Source: Pseudomonadota bacterium | GTDB taxonomy: Bacteria > Desulfobacterota > Desulfobacteria > Desulfobacterales > Desulfobacteraceae | Assembly (NCBI GenBank): GCA_018821535.1 | Contig: JAHJLV010000044.1 | Coordinates: 62,001-126,000, forward strand | Direction of reading: 5' to 3' | Length of the DNA: 64,000 bases | Shown here: positions 62,568 through 64,000 of the stretch, piece by piece | Position numbering within the stretch: the first letter of the stretch is position 1 | How the letters are laid out: each line of letters begins with the position of its first letter | The notes under the pieces: model-generated | The model's input: only the letters and a program-made list of their open reading frames with translations | What the model was told of the DNA's origin: nothing | The model's database searches: none | Made by a program: the position numbers and the translations under genes

Positions 62568-64000
62568 TTATGAGCATTTTTGGTTCAGTTTAAAAGATTC
62601 ATTAAAGATATCCAAAAGCTTCACATTTTGTTTTGCCATCATAACACAATTCCCGCTGATGGCATAGAAAAGTATGCTTAACCGGGTTTTTGACGAGTCA
62701 TCCCGGATTCGCTGAATCTGGTTGGCATTAAAATCATCCACCAGCTCACGTAGATAGTGAAACTGTTCAACTGCTCCCTGGCAGTCTATGGTCTGCTTGT
62801 CTCTGAAAGCGGCTTCCACCATGGAGATGATATTTAAAAATACGGTTTTGATTTCTCTTATTTCAGCAATCTGCACGTCCAGAAGCCCTGAATGGCGGTT
62901 GCTGACATGCATGCTGGAACGGATAACCGTATCCCTGTATCCATCAGACAGTTTCTGGAGACGACGGATGATCTGGTAGTAGTTATAGGATACATCCCCG
63001 CCTTCCTTGGACAGAAGTCTGAGTACCTTGAATATATTGGCAATAATAATATTGGTGCTGTTCTGGATATGTTTGGTGTGCATCCGCTGGGTTCGCAGGG
63101 TGTACAGATCTTCTTTGAATAATGCCTCGAATGCAATATCGAGGGATTCTCTGATATCCTTGAGCAGGTAAGCCAGGTGATCAAAGGTTTGAGCCATGGA
63201 CTCCTGAAAATTTTGAACATTGTGAAGATTATAGATCAGAATTTTGTCTTTGTTTTCCTGTTGACCTTTGTGTTTCTGGTGGTTCTTCCAGATCATGTAT
63301 CCGGCAAAACAGGCGATAAGAATGATCCCTGGCAGTTGCAGGTAAAATAAAATATTGGCAAAAATAAAGGATATCACAAAAGCGATAAAAGCGGTCATGA
63401 ACCATCCGCCGATGACCGTCAAAACGCCTGTAACCCTGTAAACAGCACTTTCTCTTCCCCAGGCCTGATCAGAAAAGCTGCTTCCCATGGCAACCATGAA
63501 CGTGACATAGGTGGTGGATAACGGCAGTTTATGTGATGTTGCAAATGAAACCACGGCACTGGCCACCATGAGATTGACCGATGCCCGGATCAGGTCAAAG
63601 GACGGTTTTTCTGTCCTTTGGGTTTTTCTGGTTTCAGCAACCGGCTCAAGACGGCGGGCAATGATTTCCCTGAGGGGTGCAGGCGCAATATTTTTAGCTA
63701 TTCCAAACAGCGTGTCAAACAGATTGACAATTTTTCTGGACAGCCAGATAGATTCAAATTTTTCTGTGCCTTCATCCTGCTGGCCCAGCCGAATTTCAGT
63801 TTCAGTCACTGTTCTTGCTTTTTTGGATACCCATAATGTGATGACCATGACAGCGCCTGAAATCAGCATGATAAATGTCTGGGGGTGAACTTTTTTACTT
63901 AATGCGGTCATGGTTACGGTTAACGGATCACCGGACAGCAGGGCATTCTGGAAAGCATTTAGTCCGGCCAGCGGGACGCCGATAAAGTTCACAAGGTCAT
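62568..64000 (-). CDS. PiT-family phosphate transporter with PhoU-like tail, N-terminus off the window
   Basis: At least 476 residues; the frame continues off the right edge (63998-63990 reads D-L-V). The typical PiT C-terminal half is seen: NFIGVPLAG, SASVNLMVASAVVSFATSHKLPLSTTYVTFMVAMGSSFSDQAWGRES, with membrane helices up to about 240. It is followed by about 200 residues of helical sequence (NVQNFQESMAQTFDHLAYLLKDIRES, QRMHTKHIQNS, LLDVQIAEIREIKTVFLNIISMVEAAF) resembling a PhoU-like fold. It imports phosphate by H+/Na+ symport. The N-terminal half, with the first PiT repeat, is outside the window. Confidence 0.85.
   Translation of the reverse strand, partial: DLVNFIGVPLAGLNAFQNALLSGDPLTVTMTALSKKVHPQTFIMLISGAVMVITLWVSKKARTVTETEIRLGQQDEGTEKFESIWLSRKIVNLFDTLFGIAKNIAPAPLREIIARRLEPVAETRKTQRTEKPSFDLIRASVNLMVASAVVSFATSHKLPLSTTYVTFMVAMGSSFSDQAWGRESAVYRVTGVLTVIGGWFMTAFIAFVISFIFANILFYLQLPGIILIACFAGYMIWKNHQKHKGQQENKDKILIYNLHNVQNFQESMAQTFDHLAYLLKDIRESLDIAFEALFKEDLYTLRTQRMHTKHIQNSTNIIIANIFKVLRLLSKEGGDVSYNYYQIIRRLQKLSDGYRDTVIRSSMHVSNRHSGLLDVQIAEIREIKTVFLNIISMVEAAFRDKQTIDCQGAVEQFHYLRELVDDFNANQIQRIRDDSSKTRLSILFYAISGNCVMMAKQNVKLLDIFNESFKLNQKCS

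Overview
This window looks like chromosomal DNA of a sulfate-reducing member of the Desulfobacterales (Desulfobacteraceae type, former Deltaproteobacteria). It carries the complete membrane complex dsrMKJOP behind an RsbRD-like gene, a dissimilatory-type ATP sulfurylase gene (sat), hydrogenase maturation genes (hypAB), diguanylate cyclases, and at least one selenoprotein. I see no CRISPR array, rRNA or prophage.

Layout. 1-2.2 kb: ribosomal/GTPase operon rplU-rpmA-obgE-nadD (minus strand; nadD runs off the left edge). 2.4-4.3 kb: an IS110-family element with a structured 5' noncoding end that may encode a bridge RNA. 4.7-8.2 kb: four secreted proteins, one with YAWGENIGWI repeats and a dockerin-like segment, one with a PEP-CTERM-like tail, and two DUF1566 paralogues. 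8.8-16.1 kb: an unassigned radical SAM gene, a terminator, then rsbRD-like-dsrMKJOP (minus) with a clear promoter at 16.2 kb. 16.4-20.6 kb: a PagL-like lipid A deacylase and a 1199-residue secreted subtilase. 21.0-24.9 kb: two tRNA-Ser genes, two divergent GGDEF genes and a nitroreductase. 25.1-31.8 kb: an operon-like run of acidic protein-argS-SPOR-gatC-gatA-small ORF-mutL. 31.9-38.9 kb: two related TolB/CsgG-like proteins bracket a porin-like gene and an accessory island of relBE, a Fic protein with a palindromic promoter, and a PIN-domain toxin-antitoxin pair. 38.9-46.4 kb: gatB, queA-tgt, hypAB-amrB, gltX. 46.6-56.6 kb: long plus-strand run rpmF-acpP-rpiB-glyA-dCMP deaminase-nrdR-ribD-ribE-ribBA-ribH-nusB-MBL hydrolase-pabBC. 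56.7-64 kb: AsmA-like protein, a DUF1573 selenoprotein, a HAD hydrolase, sat, trkA/trkH, and a PiT phosphate transporter running off the right edge.

How the genes work together. Sat activates sulfate to APS. DsrMKJOP moves electrons between the quinone pool/periplasm and the cytoplasmic sulfite-reduction machinery. The rib genes form a nearly complete riboflavin pathway (ribD, ribE, ribBA, ribH). gatA, gatB and gatC are all present but split between two loci. queA and tgt make queuosine in tRNA.

The most notable observation is the DUF1573 gene at 57617-58318. It has an in-frame TGA exactly where this family has the first Cys of its CGC motif, and the reading frame continues without a break, so it is best read as a selenoprotein. 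Other leads are the candidate IS110 bridge RNA, the radical SAM gene next to dsrP, a diverged dispersed repeat flanking relBE, and inverted repeats in the promoters or leaders of fic, sat and dsrM.
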